NCBI GenBank assembly: GCA_014526335.1
Contig: JACTAT010000061.1
Coordinates: 3,095,553 to 3,159,552 of the forward strand
Origin: Chrysaora quinquecirrha
Taxonomy: Eukaryota; Cnidaria; Scyphozoa; Semaeostomeae; Pelagiidae
DNA length: 64,000 bases
Direction of reading: 5' to 3'
Below, piece after piece: positions 24,601-35,649 of the stretch. The position numbers and the translations under genes were made by a program. The first letter of the stretch is position 1. The number at the start of each line of letters is the position of its first letter. The notes under the pieces were generated by a model. It saw only the letters and a program-made list of their open reading frames with translations, had not been told where the DNA came from and made no database searches.

Positions 24601-27600
24601 AATGGGGTATGTTCTAAAACTGAAGATATTCGCTGTGGGTGCCCCAGGGTTCTTGTCTCGGCCCTCTTTTGTTTCTCATATATATCAATGATCTTCCGCT
24701 TTCTCTGAAAAAGGTAAAGTTACCATGTACGCCGATGACACCAGTATTTCATACTCCTCTTTGAGCCTAACAGACATTAGCCAAACTTTAAATAGCGAAT
24801 TGAACGTCTTGAAGCAATGGTTGCAAGGTAACAAACTTTCTTTGAATGTTATTAAGACACAAGCTCTGATTGTAGGTTCCCAGCCCAAAATTAAGAAAAT
24901 TACTGACAAAATAGTCGACCATCCACAATTTTTTATTGGTGACTCTCAAATTGAAAATGTCGACCGAACAAAGTATCTGGGTATGATTATCGACAGGAGC
25001 TTGAATTGGGAAGGCCACGTTAAGCATCTCCGTACAAAGGTTTCTCGTGCAATTGGTTTCCTGAAATATTCCAAAAAATTTTTACCAAAAACTACGTTAA
25101 GTAAAATGTATCGGGGTATTGTCGAGCCCCATTTCCGGTTCTGCTGTTCAGTGTGGGGGTGCTGTGGGGTGACTAAATTGCTAACGTTGCAGAAGTTGCA
25201 AAATCGTGCAGCTAGAATAGTAACTAAAAGTAGATTCGATGCGCCTGCTACTGAACTAATTCGCAGTTTAAATTGGCCAACTCTGGATGAAATTATTAAA
25301 AGCGAAACAGCTACAACAATGTATAAATCACTAAATGGGCTGGCCCCAATCTACCTCTCTAACCTTTTCCATAAGAAATCTACCAGTACTATCAGAAAAC
25401 TGAGAAATACCGACACTGACCTTGTGATGCCCTTACGGAAAACTAGCAATGGGCAGAAGGCAATTTCGTTTCGTGGACCTAAACTTTGGAATAAACTTGA
25501 ACGCGAAATTAAACTGGCTCCCTCCCTTGCCACCTTTAAGAGAAGAATGAAAAACATGTTTTGATAGCCAACATTTTAACCAATTGACAATTTGTATATT
25601 AAACTGTATAAACGTCGTTGTCACGGCCCCCTGAAAAGCAGTTCTTTTGAACTGACGGGGCTACCGTGCATAAAAAAGTAAAATAAAAATAAAAGAGAGG
25701 CACACAAAATATGCATCTACGGTAAGAACTCCGTCTCTATTCTGTGACTTAGTCATATTATTAGACAATCCACCGCTGGAAGAGATATTGCATAATCATG
25801 ATGCTGGGCGATGGTGATTATCATATGGCAAAGATATTAACCTTGTATTAGGAATCGATACTCCATCTTCTACACAGCATATACTCGTCTTCTGATCTCC
25901 AACATCAATGACACAAGCACTTGGAAGTCCACTGCCAAATGTAGCACAAACTGATTCCTGTTGAAATACAAAAATAATAGTCAATCAGAGTTGAAAGATT
26001 CATTACGCGATCGAGCAAGATGCATAAAAGTAAAGAGAATTCAATGTGATGCCATGAAATGCAACACAATGCAATGTAATGCAATGATGTACAATGCAAT
26101 GCAATGAAATGAAAATGAATAGAGAAACAAATCACCTGATGAAGAATAACATTAGAAAATCCAAGTTGATTCAACAGAATATTAGTCATTTCTTTGAGAT
26201 GTTGTTTATTGAATATATCAGGAACAACAAGAACAGCTCTGTAATATTGAAAATCTTTCACAGGAATGTCAAGATACATTTGAATTGCTAAAGACCATAA
26301 CATTTCTAATTTGGCACAGACGGCTGCCAGGGAGCCATCAGGTCCATTGTGTAGATTCAATTGTCCATTTTTAATTGGCCATGACAAGGCATATGGTGCA
26401 TTTGGATCAAGATATTGAGCCTGTAAATCAAGAAAAAGAATCTTCAAAATTGCTGCTTACAGCGAATTAATTGATAATCTCAGTCGGATAGAAACATAAG
26501 ATTTGATAGAAACACACAATGATATAAAAGATCAGCCAGTGCTGTAGAAATGGGAAAATTGGCACCATTGTTTTTCAAACAATAGTAACAATAGGAAACC
26601 ATACAGCTAATACATCAAAACAATGGATTGGATTTTATAATTTTTTGGGGGCACTAGCCCAACCTGCCCCAGTTTCTACAGGCCAGTAGATCACGTTTTT
26701 TTTAACTTCATGGGTAAGACAGTGATTATGATTAACTGAAAAACATACTTGTTCTCCAATAAGAACTGGGGGATTCTCACTGACATCTGTCCAACAAACT
26801 CCACTTTCTCCTTGAATTGTTTCTGGAATGACTTTGGCATTAAATGAAGATATCTGAAGAGCAGATAAAAATGAAATAAAAGCAAAAGAAAGCAAGCATA
26901 TTTATTTGATAATGCAGGTTAGGGTTATGGCAGCATTACTGCTTATACAGACCTGCAGCTTGTGCCGCTAGACTGATATTCGAGAATGAATACCCAGGGT
27001 ACTTATTTACCAACCGCAAACGACAAACAGCTGAGTTGATTGTAGGCTTCTGGAAAGTGGTTCAAACGAGCTTCGAGCCCACAACCTCACAATTGCGAGA
27101 GGAGCATCTTGGCCACTTGGCCTCACCACCTCTAAGCAAAATGAGATATCATTTAACTGAAGGAAAGCTAATCACAGGTTATAGCTGAACATCAAACCTT
27201 ACAGGTACAGAGTACATAATCTAAAACTACAGGACTCAAACAAACTTACTTGACTTGTTGATATATGAGGTTTTCTGTATCCAAAACTAATTCTCATTGT
27301 GTTTATAAGTTGATTTGTTGCATTGACAGCATTTAGCCTTTTATCTTCACTCTCAGGGTGCTATAATAGAACATTTACAAGTTAATCACAGCAATGATTT
27401 CTTTCGATATTGATATACAATAGAGCCAGTTTATTGTGTTCAATGCCTATTTACAAGTTGCCTTTGCCTCGACCCATGGCACAACCAAACTTTTCACTTC
27501 AGCAAATGCCTTAAATTCCTCTCTATCACACATCTTTGCCCATGAATCATGATTCAATAACAGGTCAACTTGCCTCACTTCCATCCCCCCTAACTTGCTT

Positions 27601-28383
27601 GAGTCAAAACTCTTTCAAGTCATGTGGCCCCACATGTTTGTTCATTTTGCCCCTCTGCAAAGTCACCTCCCATCAGCTTTCAAGTCAAATCACCCCACCA
27701 TTAAAGTAATCATAACAAATGATTTCGGGGGAAAAACTATCATGTAAATTGCCATTCATTTATAGTTCAGTGGGTGTGAGTTGACGTTGGAGGTGGGGCA
27801 AGTTGACTGCAAACTTAGGGGTTGGCTGACTTCCAAGGGGGGTGATTTTGGGGTGGGGCAAGGTGAGGGGAGCTGGCATGGCTTTTTCCTCAGAAAAGAA
27901 TTCAGTCTTACCCAGATGCCATTTCGAATAAGAGGATTATTTTCTTTGATGAAAATATCTTGGTTGTCGTCTTTACAAAGAGTTGCGATGACATGAGGAA
28001 TACTTTGTGGGAAATGATCTGTTGCTCTTCCAAGTTGCAGTGTCAATGAGCCAGGATGCAGAACGATTATTGTTGTTCCTTGCACAGGCTAAAAAAGATT
28101 TCAACAAAAACAATAAGCTAATCATGAAAGAAAACGTACCACATAAAGACTGTCAAAGTTTATCAACAAGCTATCAGCTAATAAACTTCAGAACAGCATC
28201 AACCAGGCTTCTATAGGATGCAAATTAAGTTTAGCAAAGCTAGCTAGCAAGAATGCGCAAAGACAGAGCATAAGAAGGACCCGCCTTTAGGTTGAAGATA
28301 GGCCTCTGGTCACCTCAAAGGTCACTTACCTCCAAATCTGGTTCAGCTACAGTTGGTTTTTCAACCTTGGCCGGACGAGGCAT
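20514..28383 (-). CDS. ACTR8: Actin-related protein 8 (INO80 complex subunit)
   Basis: Thirteen minus-strand exons, all in phase: 28330-28383, 27912-28088, 27250-27360, 26749-26853, 26136-26420, 25842-25957, 23789-23849, 23426-23518, 23134-23238, 22459-22572, 21966-22170, 21088-21251, 20514-20687. They encode 587 residues, close to vertebrate ACTR8 (about 624). Family marks: IIVLHPGSLTLQLGRATD near the N-terminus, YYRAVLVVPDIFNKQH, SVCATFGSG, VIDVGDQKTSICCVEDGVS (actin-fold nucleotide region), SIDCCG, ILVVGGGLMF, EVITRPK, and the last exon with WKGGAVLSILDSAQELW. In known systems ARP8 binds nucleosomes and linker DNA in the INO80 remodeller in the nucleus. Intron 6 holds a defective LINE in the opposite orientation, and intron 11 a 600-bp GAT repeat. 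The gene ends 166 bp from the stop of the convergent patched-related gene. Confidence 0.95.
21330..21955. repeat. GAT/ATG trinucleotide microsatellite
   Basis: Interrupted (GAT)n in ACTR8 intron 11, purest near 21630-21695. Gives artefactual Asp-, Met-, His- or Ile-rich reading frames on either strand. Confidence 0.95.
24060..25700 (+). mobile_element. Non-LTR retrotransposon (LINE) fragment, defective reverse transcriptase
   Basis: Inserted in ACTR8 intron 6, antisense to that gene. The recognisable part starts inside the reverse transcriptase at GYGTDGIASFFLKIA and continues through SNYRPISVLP, SGFRALHS, FIDLKKAFDTVDHD, a shifted PQGSCLGPLLF block, MYADDT (catalytic YADD) and the C-terminal region ending APSLATFKRRMKNMF. 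The frame breaks twice, near 24645 and near 24715, so the enzyme cannot be made from this copy. The endonuclease and any first ORF are missing, which is usual 5' truncation. A short 3' tail follows, ending in an A-rich AAAATAAAAATAAAA run near 25680-25695. The clade looks like the Jockey/CR1/L2 group; that placement is by general resemblance only. Confidence 0.9.
26038..26115. repeat. AATGC pentanucleotide repeat
   Basis: Imperfect AATGC/AATGA repeats in ACTR8 intron 5. Confidence 0.7.
26920..27145 (-). mobile_element. SINE-like element, family S2
   Basis: Reads on the minus strand as a tRNA-like head (GGCCAAGTGGCCAAGATGC, then GGGCTCGAAGC) followed by a body with CAACTCAGCTG, GAGTACCC and ATATCAGTCTAG. 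Matches copies at 9362, 32825 and 62550. In ACTR8 intron 3. Confidence 0.6.
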
Positions 28384-28962
28384 GCTTCGCGGAAAATTTT
28401 CCACAGAACTTATATTCTGCTTGATGAAATGCTGATGATATGCATCACTTGTCACTTCTTGTAGCTTGCTCTCAACCAAAAACCGAACTTAGGCCCAAAT
28501 TGTTGTTCACTGTTCTCTTCTCTTGTCTTGGAGCAATTGAGCATGCGTCATTATTGCTCCCCCAAAAATTTGAAATTTTCCTCCCATCTTTTCTGAATTC
28601 ATCCAATTTTTGGCAATATACCTCCCACGTTTTTGTCGTTAGCAATTTTGCCGGAAACTTTGTGAAAAGACATTTTGAAATTGGACTTGATTGACTCCCT
28701 CTCCCAGAACCTTACAAATGAGAGACAAACGCTGGGTCCAGGACGCCTTGAATAATCTTCCAAAATCCGAATCATCTCTTTGCAAGGCTTAGGAAAATGA
28801 AAATCAATTAGGTTAGAGACTTAAACAGAGGGTTATGGGGCTAATGGTCCACCTGCTTCGCAATTTAAGTTCTTTACGGCACAGAAAATTGAACAAGGCA
28901 TGATATTTATAAACCTAGACTTACCAAAGAGACCTTTAAAGAATTAATATATACTGTACTTG

Positions 28963-31900
28963 TCACGTGATATCATCTACAATGTCACACATAAGTTTGT
29001 TATTACTTAAGGTTGCCATGTCTTTTGCATTGTCGCCATCAGCATCGTCTTGCGATTCAACCTTTGTGTGAACCTTGAAGGAGAATGATATAAACTTTTT
29101 ATTAACCGTGACAGCTACATGTAAAAGTTTGACTGTTGCAAAAGGACGATATTACCTTATATGGATACTCATACTTGAGCTTAGAGAAACTGCTCTGGGT
29201 GCAAAATTGGCAACTGAGGTAATCTTGTAAAAGAATCCTATCAAGATGACTAAGGACACTCTCACAAAAATAACATGAATTGAAATACGAAATTTAAACT
29301 CGGGGTTGCATTAGTTTGAAATGGTGAAGACGGAAGGTATACTAAGGGCCAATCGCTAGTATCTCAGAATCAGATTTAGATATATCTAACGAGATCTGAA
29401 CCCTAGCTGAGTGGCATCGTGGCTCGACTCGAACCTCGAGTTGAGTTTAAAACAAGTGCCGTGCTCGAAAGATTAGCCCACAGCGTCACAGCACCTTTAA
29501 GCTGTAGCCAGCTGGCTAAGCCAGAACATCCCCAGAAAAAAGGCAAAATTTTCGTGTTAACCTCATACACATCTCACAGGTTGCTTCAATTTGGGGAGAA
29601 GTGCGTGGGCTTTCAAGGTGGCATTTGTTTAATTCTTAACATTAGAACAAGAGATTTTTTGAGCTTTTTAAAACAAACGGAGCAAACACTCATCTCGACT
29701 CCACAAAGAATGATTAACTATGAAAACGTTTATATCAATATTTGCGATTAGAAATGTAAATGTTCACAGAAAAATTGCTAGGAAATCATAATCAACGAGG
29801 CTAACAATTTCTGGAGATTGCCGTTTGTGCCGTGTTTTGAAAAGCAATTACAACAGTAAAATATTAAGTGAGATAACTGTTATCTATAGTGAAGTTGACG
29901 GTGAGGTGTAGTCAGCGCCAATCGCTAGGGTCTTGTAGGTTAACTAATAGAGATCTCGGTCCTGGCAGTGACGCTGTCGTAGCTGCCTATCTCAGGCTCG
30001 AACCCCGACCTCCCTGAGATTCTGAGACCACGAGCAAACTGGATTAGATAAGGACGCAGTCTAATGAAGCTTTTCAATTGCTCACCCTGAGAAGTGCATA
30101 ATAAGTCTTTGAAAACATGTTTCCTCTATCAATAGCAACAAAAAAATCCACAAAAACTTTTAAGTGTAAAAAACCTTCATTTCGACGTCTTCCGGTTGAT
30201 CTGGTTTTCGAGTTGACGTATTTCTGTTCATCAGACTTGAATGACAACTTCGCAAAACTGATCTTGTTTTTTCAATATGTCTGCAAAGAAATTAGTTAGG
30301 TAAATAAGGGCTTTTCTTTCAAGCCATATTTATATTAAAACGATCGTAAAAAGAATATATGATGAGTAAATACTGTTTATTCCTACTTAAGAAGTTTTTC
30401 AGCTGTTTCAAGTCGCTGTGTTTTTTGTTTGTGTAGCATAACTCTCAATGTTTCCCTTGCCTAAAATGAAATCAGATTGACAAGATGAATTTTAAATGGG
30501 GGAATCCCGCAACTCTTCTAGTTCTAGTTAGTAAGGGCCTGGCTAAAATAGGAGACATGTCGCACGCGATATTGTCACGCGTGACATGTTCTCTCGTCGT
30601 CAGTTTAGCCACCTCAGATACTTAGCAGTGCGCGCTAAAATTAACGAGAGACACGTAAACAATCTTCTAGGAGAATCCAGTGCTGTTTTGAAGCAGTTAT
30701 GTTGGGGTTTTCTCTGCTGCTCAGTTTTTCATATCAATCGCATTGGCTGGTTTGATGTACATTGACATCACAGTATCACAACTCCCCACTTTGCCTTGTG
30801 CCACAATTGCAGCACACTCGGCCAGCACATAGACCACAAGTATGTCCTAGCAATTTCTTAGTCTACCTCTCAAATCCTTTTAACAAGCTTGACATGAGTG
30901 GCTCTTTTTTCACTTCCAGACAATTTTTGGCATTTCTGAATAAACGCTGAGAAATATAAAGATGCATGCATTACCTGATGCGGCCGAAATTCATTTATGA
31001 GATGATGCAGATTGATAAAAAGAACATTTATGTCATCCAGTTTCCTTTGTTTCTGCAAGAGAAAATCAAATATCCCTTTAAATGAGAGTGATTTCAAAAA
31101 ATACAATCAATGTAGGCAATAATAAAGATAGTAAGAAAGTAATAAAGTTGATTTGATGTGAATCAGTCACCTCTTCCTGAAGTGGAGAATCAATAAGGAC
31201 ATCCATCAGTTCAAGAAAATTCACCAAAATTGAGTGGTTTATCTTCTTCATTTCAGCCAAGATATCTGAATATGAAAAGAAAGTTACCAAATGATCTAAG
31301 ACCACTGTCTTAAGCAGACATACTGAATTCATCTTATATCTCACTGTATATTATGATGGCTGAAAAACTACTTGAATTTACCACAGTTTTCATCTGCTGA
31401 ATATAATCTTGGAATTCCTTGACTTTCTAGTGATCTGATAATATCTTCATTTGTCTTAAAAAATAAGAATACAAGCATGATATTTACAGAACCATGATGC
31501 CATGATGTATCTGCTCAATCAACTAGCAATTGAAAATTCCTTCATGTGGTTCCCCTAGGAACCTTACTCCAAGCCACACCCACTTAGTAGGCTATTCATG
31601 CTATTGGGTTTTTTAGCATAACTGCCCTATGGGAAAACCAATGCAGCATCATTACTATCATATGAAAATCATTCAGGCAATTTATCATGTACCCAACTGG
31701 AATTTTCGGGCACTGCCAACCAAGGCTATTATTAAGATCATTGCTTTCTTTGTTTCAAAGTTCTTTGCTGCACACAACAAAGTTTCACACTTGCTTTTGT
31801 GGAAAATATTAGCACCCTTCATTGGTGGCAACAATGTTCTGTGCACTGAAGTTCTTTAGCATGCAATTTTGATGAAAACAGTACAGAACAATACCAGGCT

Positions 31901-32581
31901 GGAATCTGTGCGTGCTGCACACTGAAGGCTATTGTTTTCAAAACAATAGGATCATTGTTTTCTATTGTTGTAATTAAAATTGCACACCAAAGTTCTTCAG
32001 TGCACACAGCAAAGTTTCCACACTAGGAACAATACACCTATTGTTTGGAGAACAATAGCCTTAGGTACATGTTGCTTAGCAGGCTGCACGGCTGTAGAAA
32101 TGCTTTAATTTTACTGGCTATATATCTGTGTGAGCACATACGATACACTGCACTTGCTGCATGCATGTGGCAAGCTATAGAGCAAAGCCATATGGCAAGC
32201 TATAGAGCAAAGCCACCTACCATAGGTGTGACACAAAAACCTTAAATTTTGAAGTTTGAACAAGCATTAGATACTCTGGTCTGACGGATACTTTGGGAAT
32301 TGAAGTAAATCAAGTAAGTAAATTAAATTGGAGAAAAGAGGAAGAAACATAATCATTAATATTTTAGGCCAAGTTTGGGCCCATTGAACACGCACATCGA
32401 AACTATCACCAAACATCGAATAACTCCCACTTATAACTGGTGGAGGCTGGAGAACTGCACCACTTTTGATGTTAGCATCTGTATAGCTTTTATAATAAAC
32501 AGCTGGAGGCAAAGGGAATGAAAGCTGAAGCGATTCTTGAGAGTCAAGTTCATCGTCAGAGCTTTTCTTGTTGTCCGCCAT
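28963..32581 (-). CDS. MED7: Mediator complex subunit 7
   Basis: Seven minus-strand exons in phase: 32396-32581, 31382-31454, 31171-31265, 30975-31052, 30387-30460, 30175-30280, 28963-29073, giving 240 residues (human about 233). The N-terminus holds FPLPPAVYYKSYTD and LQPPPVISGSYSMFGD, then DIIRSLESQGIPRLY, the core helix HSILVNFLELMDVLIDSP, LHHLINEFRPHQ, ARETLRVML and RLETAEKLLK|HIEKT. The fifth exon must splice at AA|GTAGGA; reading through would stop at once and lose the conserved helix. The last exon begins VHTKVESQDD and ends DIVDDIT. MED7 pairs with MED21 and MED31 in the Mediator middle module and relays activator signals to RNA polymerase II. Two SINE-like copies sit in the last intron. 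It is about 1.3 kb from the divergent receptor gene. Confidence 0.93.
29320..29470 (+). mobile_element. SINE-like element, family S3, copy 1
   Basis: Block GCCAATCGCTAGTATCTCAG, then AACGAGATCTGAACCC and GTGGCATCGTGGCTCGACTC. Shares layout with copies at 29885 and (inverted) 52090. In MED7 intron 6. Confidence 0.5.
29885..30060 (+). mobile_element. SINE-like element, family S3, copy 2
   Basis: CAGCGCCAATCGCTAGGGTC, then TAATAGAGATCTCGGTCCTG and GACGCTGTCGTAGC, matching the inverse of 52100-52250 closely. A B-box-like GGCTCGAACCCCGACC follows. Confidence 0.55.
30530..30690 (+). mobile_element. MITE-like family D, truncated copy
   Basis: Starts GGGCCTGGCTAAAATAGGAG then ACATGTCGCACGCG. The opposite terminal repeat is not found, so the copy looks cut at its right side. 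In MED7 intron 4. Confidence 0.5.
31755..32060. repeat. Inverted-repeat (foldback) segment
   Basis: GTGCACTGAAGTTCTTTAGC near 31840 pairs with GCACACCAAAGTTCTTCAGT near 31980. Between them is a 21-nt near-palindrome CTATTGTTTT-C-AAAACAATAG near 31930. In MED7 intron 1. Confidence 0.5.
32168..32215. repeat. Direct repeat of 23 bp, two copies
   Basis: TGGCAAGCTATAGAGCAAAG plus CCA at 32168-32190 is repeated exactly at 32193-32215. Confidence 0.8.
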
Positions 32582-32824
32582 TGCTCTTGAAACTGAATAA
32601 ATGAAAATCAAAATACAAAGAAATCATCAGCCTCGATCTCGAGATGACCTATGGCGTGTGAGCGCGTGAGCGTTGAAGCGTGAAGCGTTGAGCGTTGCAT
32701 ATTGCCGTCAGCGTTGTGGGGGTTAGAGCGTTGCGTTATTTTGGACGTTTTTGGGCAACGTGTTGTTTGTCCGTTGTTTACGCAGCGTGTTGTAGCGCAA
32801 GGAAGCAAGCAAGAAGCTTTTATT

Positions 32825-33055
32825 TGTCAATGCAGGTCAGGGGTTTCTGCAGCTATGCAGATGATGTGGACCTGCAGTTTGTACCCTAGCACGAAAACCA
32901 TGGATTACTCATTTACCGATCTCTGGATCTCCGACGGATGGACAGCTGAGTTGACTGTGGGCTTTTGTGGAAAGAGGTCCCGACATAAATAGACCCCACG
33001 ATCTGCCGATGATCGTGAGTCAACCTTGACTATTCGGCCACACCACGTCTATAAA
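32825..33055 (-). mobile_element. SINE-like element, family S2
   Basis: On the plus strand it reads GATGTGGACCTGCAGTTTGT, ACTCATTTACCGA, GGACAGCTGAGTTGACTGTG and a terminal CGGCCACACCACG; the same order is seen at 62550 and, more diverged, at 26920. Confidence 0.6.
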
Positions 33056-33874
33056 ACTAGACTTAGCGTTATCGAGTTAAGTTGGTTTCATTCCTGAAAA
33101 TCGTGTAATATTAACTCTAGCGATAGAGCTCAGTTGCTAGATTCCTTCTTGCATTTCGATCGAAATGAAACTGTCGTTCACATTTCACGTTTGTTATCAG
33201 AGTCGTGGAGTTAAACGCCTTGATTTTTATGACTTTGTTAAAAACATATAGATAATCTATTTCAAGAGGCAGGTCTGTACAAACACGATAATGGATTAAA
33301 TAGTAAATGTTTAATAATTTTCTTTGACTTTTGAATAAAAAGGCAAACTGATGAGAAAACGACAATATATATATATTTCTGTTGCTACCTGCATGAATAA
33401 TAGATAACGATTTTAAATGAAAACAGCCTTCAGCTTTATTATAGAAATCGCGAAAACGTGTCTTCCAATAGATCGAATTATTAGGAGAGGCATCTATTCT
33501 ATACAGGAGTAAATCATATTATGCAATGATTTTAAAGACTGAACAGCACGAGCAGTACAATGTGTAGGCAGCTGGGAAGTGAAGCAGTAAGAGGTTAAGA
33601 GTGTAAGGACTATTTAAACATGTGTGTTTTAAGTTAAAGGGTAGAAACAAATCATAGATTGCAGGGATATGACAAGATAGGATGAGAGATATTTTTATGT
33701 CAATTGCGTTATATTATTCTACAATCCCAAAGCCTGTTGAGGATTGCAAGGAGCGGGCAAGTGCAAAGTGTGAAAGTAGCTGAGGCCAAGATTAAAGTGT
33801 TGTTTAAGTGAAAGGCTAAGTAAGATCCAGTGGCGGTGAGGAACAGGACAAAACCAGGGATAGTTTATTACAAA
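33056..33874. other. Intergenic upstream of GPCR
   Basis: AT-rich with no credible coding exon. A small TATATA run lies near 33367. Should contain the receptor promoter or a 5' noncoding exon. Confidence 0.4.
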
Positions 33875-34819
33875 ATGCAGTGCAGCCAAAGTTTGGAAGG
33901 TTTATCAAACGTTTATCGAGCCATTTTTGGTGTCTTGAATATAATAATTGGTCTGATGGCGTTAGTTGGAAATTTATTCATTTTCATCGCGATTCACAAG
34001 AATCGAAGTCTGCGAACAAAATCAAACTGTTTTCTGATATCGCTAGCAATGACTGATTTTCTAGTTGGTTTGGTATTAGAACCGATTTTTGTGGTTCAAA
34101 TGTTTTCAGCTTCAATGGCAGAGAATTGCACTTTGAATACCGCTAGAAGATTCTTCACTGCTCTGCTAACGGGGTCTTCAATGGGGACAATTGCAGCTAT
34201 AAGTTATGATCGGTTTATTCATTTATCAAAGACTGTTTTGTATAATGAAAACATGAAGATGCGCAAAGTCGTGGTTATAATCTCAGCATGCTGGATTCTG
34301 CCACTTATAAGTACTTTTTTGAAGCACGTTGGACAAATGGAAGCCGTCTACAGTGCTTGCATCTTTATTTATGCATTGCTTACGATCTGTGTTATTCTAA
34401 TCTCGTATTTCAGTATAATTAGGATTGTAAAGAGAAGAAAATCTGAGATGAAAGATGCAACGAATGATGGTAATATGCCTGGAAGGAATACAAGCAAAAG
34501 AGACGAAAAAAGGCGACTTCGAACGGAAACAAGAGCAGCTAAAGCAATCGCAATGGTCATAATAATCTACTGTGTAACCGTTCTTCCTATATCTGTGTAC
34601 CAAGGATTGACCTCCGTCAAAGTAATCTCTGCTACATCCATCGATATTGGTGTGCGCCTTTTCTACGCAATCGCATTGACTATTTCATCAGCTAACTCCG
34701 TTATCAATCCGTTTATTTATTACTTTAGAATCCCAGGATTTAGAGAAACTTTGAAAAAAGCTGTTGTATTCAGCAGTGCTTCAGTCAATTCCCAAGAACG
34801 ATCACAGAGACCTACTTGA
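33875..34819 (+). CDS. Rhodopsin-class (class A) orphan GPCR, single exon
   Basis: Intronless, 314 residues from the first ATG; an upstream in-frame GTG at 33830 is not a likely start. Seven hydrophobic segments are visible. Class A marks: GN at residues 32-33 in TM1, SLAMTD with Asp61 in TM2, a Cys85 before TM3, DRF at 112-114 in place of DRY, a long basic third loop (KRRKSEM to EKRRLRTETRAAK), TM6 reading VTVLP where CWxP is usual, and NSVINPFIYYF in TM7. The tail after TM7 is only about 30 residues with no palmitoylation cysteine. The lack of the TM6 tryptophan and of introns fits the lineage-expanded orphan receptors of early-branching animals, though this is inference. No ligand can be assigned. 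A shifted ATG at 34764 is a shadow. Confidence 0.9.
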   Translation: MQCSQSLEGLSNVYRAIFGVLNIIIGLMALVGNLFIFIAIHKNRSLRTKSNCFLISLAMTDFLVGLVLEPIFVVQMFSASMAENCTLNTARRFFTALLTGSSMGTIAAISYDRFIHLSKTVLYNENMKMRKVVVIISACWILPLISTFLKHVGQMEAVYSACIFIYALLTICVILISYFSIIRIVKRRKSEMKDATNDGNMPGRNTSKRDEKRRLRTETRAAKAIAMVIIIYCVTVLPISVYQGLTSVKVISATSIDIGVRLFYAIALTISSANSVINPFIYYFRIPGFRETLKKAVVFSSASVNSQERSQRPT

Positions 34820-35119
34820 TTCAAGGGACACGGCAACAAAACATTTCATTGCATTGCACCAGATTCTGAGACAATTAAATGGAACCATGGAACAAATGCG
34901 CACGTTTGGCGAAACTTGCATTAAACATTTATGCAAAACACATTTGAAGCATTGAATAAATAAAGTGTATAATGCCTAGGAATATCTTTCTGTTCTGTAG
35001 TACAAATAAGATATGAAAGCATGATTTGTATCTGGGACAAAAGTTGGGCCTACTGTTGGTTGTTCATTAATTAGTTATTGTGTAAGCCATTTAGTTACTT
35101 TTACTTAGGTAGTCAGTTA
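34820..35119. other. 3' flank of GPCR
   Basis: AATAAA overlaps near 34955-34962 and may end the receptor transcript. From about 35060 the sequence is TTAG-rich, continuing on the far side of the inserted element at 35650-35740. Confidence 0.5.
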
Positions 35120-35649
35120 TTAAACCCTTTACCGGCCAGGGTTGCCAATTGGCAACAAATTATTGAATTGAATTTATTTTGTTCCAGCTGATTAGGCAAG
35201 CCTTAATTTGGAGTATAGTATGTTTAGTCACCCTCAAAGCAATGAAGGAATAATTTCTTCACCCTAGCAATGGCTCCAGAGCGAAGAATTTCAAATTTTT
35301 TGATGATGATGTCGGAAATTTTTCGGAAGGGCCTAAGTTTTGAGCTAATTTTAAATTCGAAACATTTAATTTCTGTCGATCTAGATGCTTCAGAAATGGA
35401 AAGTAAGTACTTTTCTTGAAGCATTTTGAACGTACCATCATTTGGCCTATAGTGCATCAACATCCAAAATAAGGTTGGGGCTGTTGGAAGAAAAATGCTT
35501 TTTGGGGGGAAGCACTGCCAAAAATCACCCACGCCCCCCCAGAGCAATTTTTTCGCCGATTTTGTTTATTTCTTACCTATTTCTATTTAAATTTGCTATT
35601 TTGAGCTGTCTGTGTTGATTATTTCAAAACTCGGCCGGTAAAGGGTTAA
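35120..35649. mobile_element. piggyBac-like non-autonomous element
   Basis: Both ends carry CCCTTTACCGGCC in inverted orientation, and both are flanked by TTAA (35120-35123 and 35646-35649), the target of piggyBac transposases. The left end adds one A. Just inside the left end is the 16-bp palindrome GTTGCCAATTGGCAAC. No transposase is encoded. The element interrupts a TTAG-rich tract. Confidence 0.75.

Noticed and set aside
30383..30460. Ending MED7 at the TAG right after LLK
   Set aside because: The GTAGGA donor two bases earlier joins in phase to an exon reading HIEKTRSVLRSC, which matches the next conserved MED7 helix.
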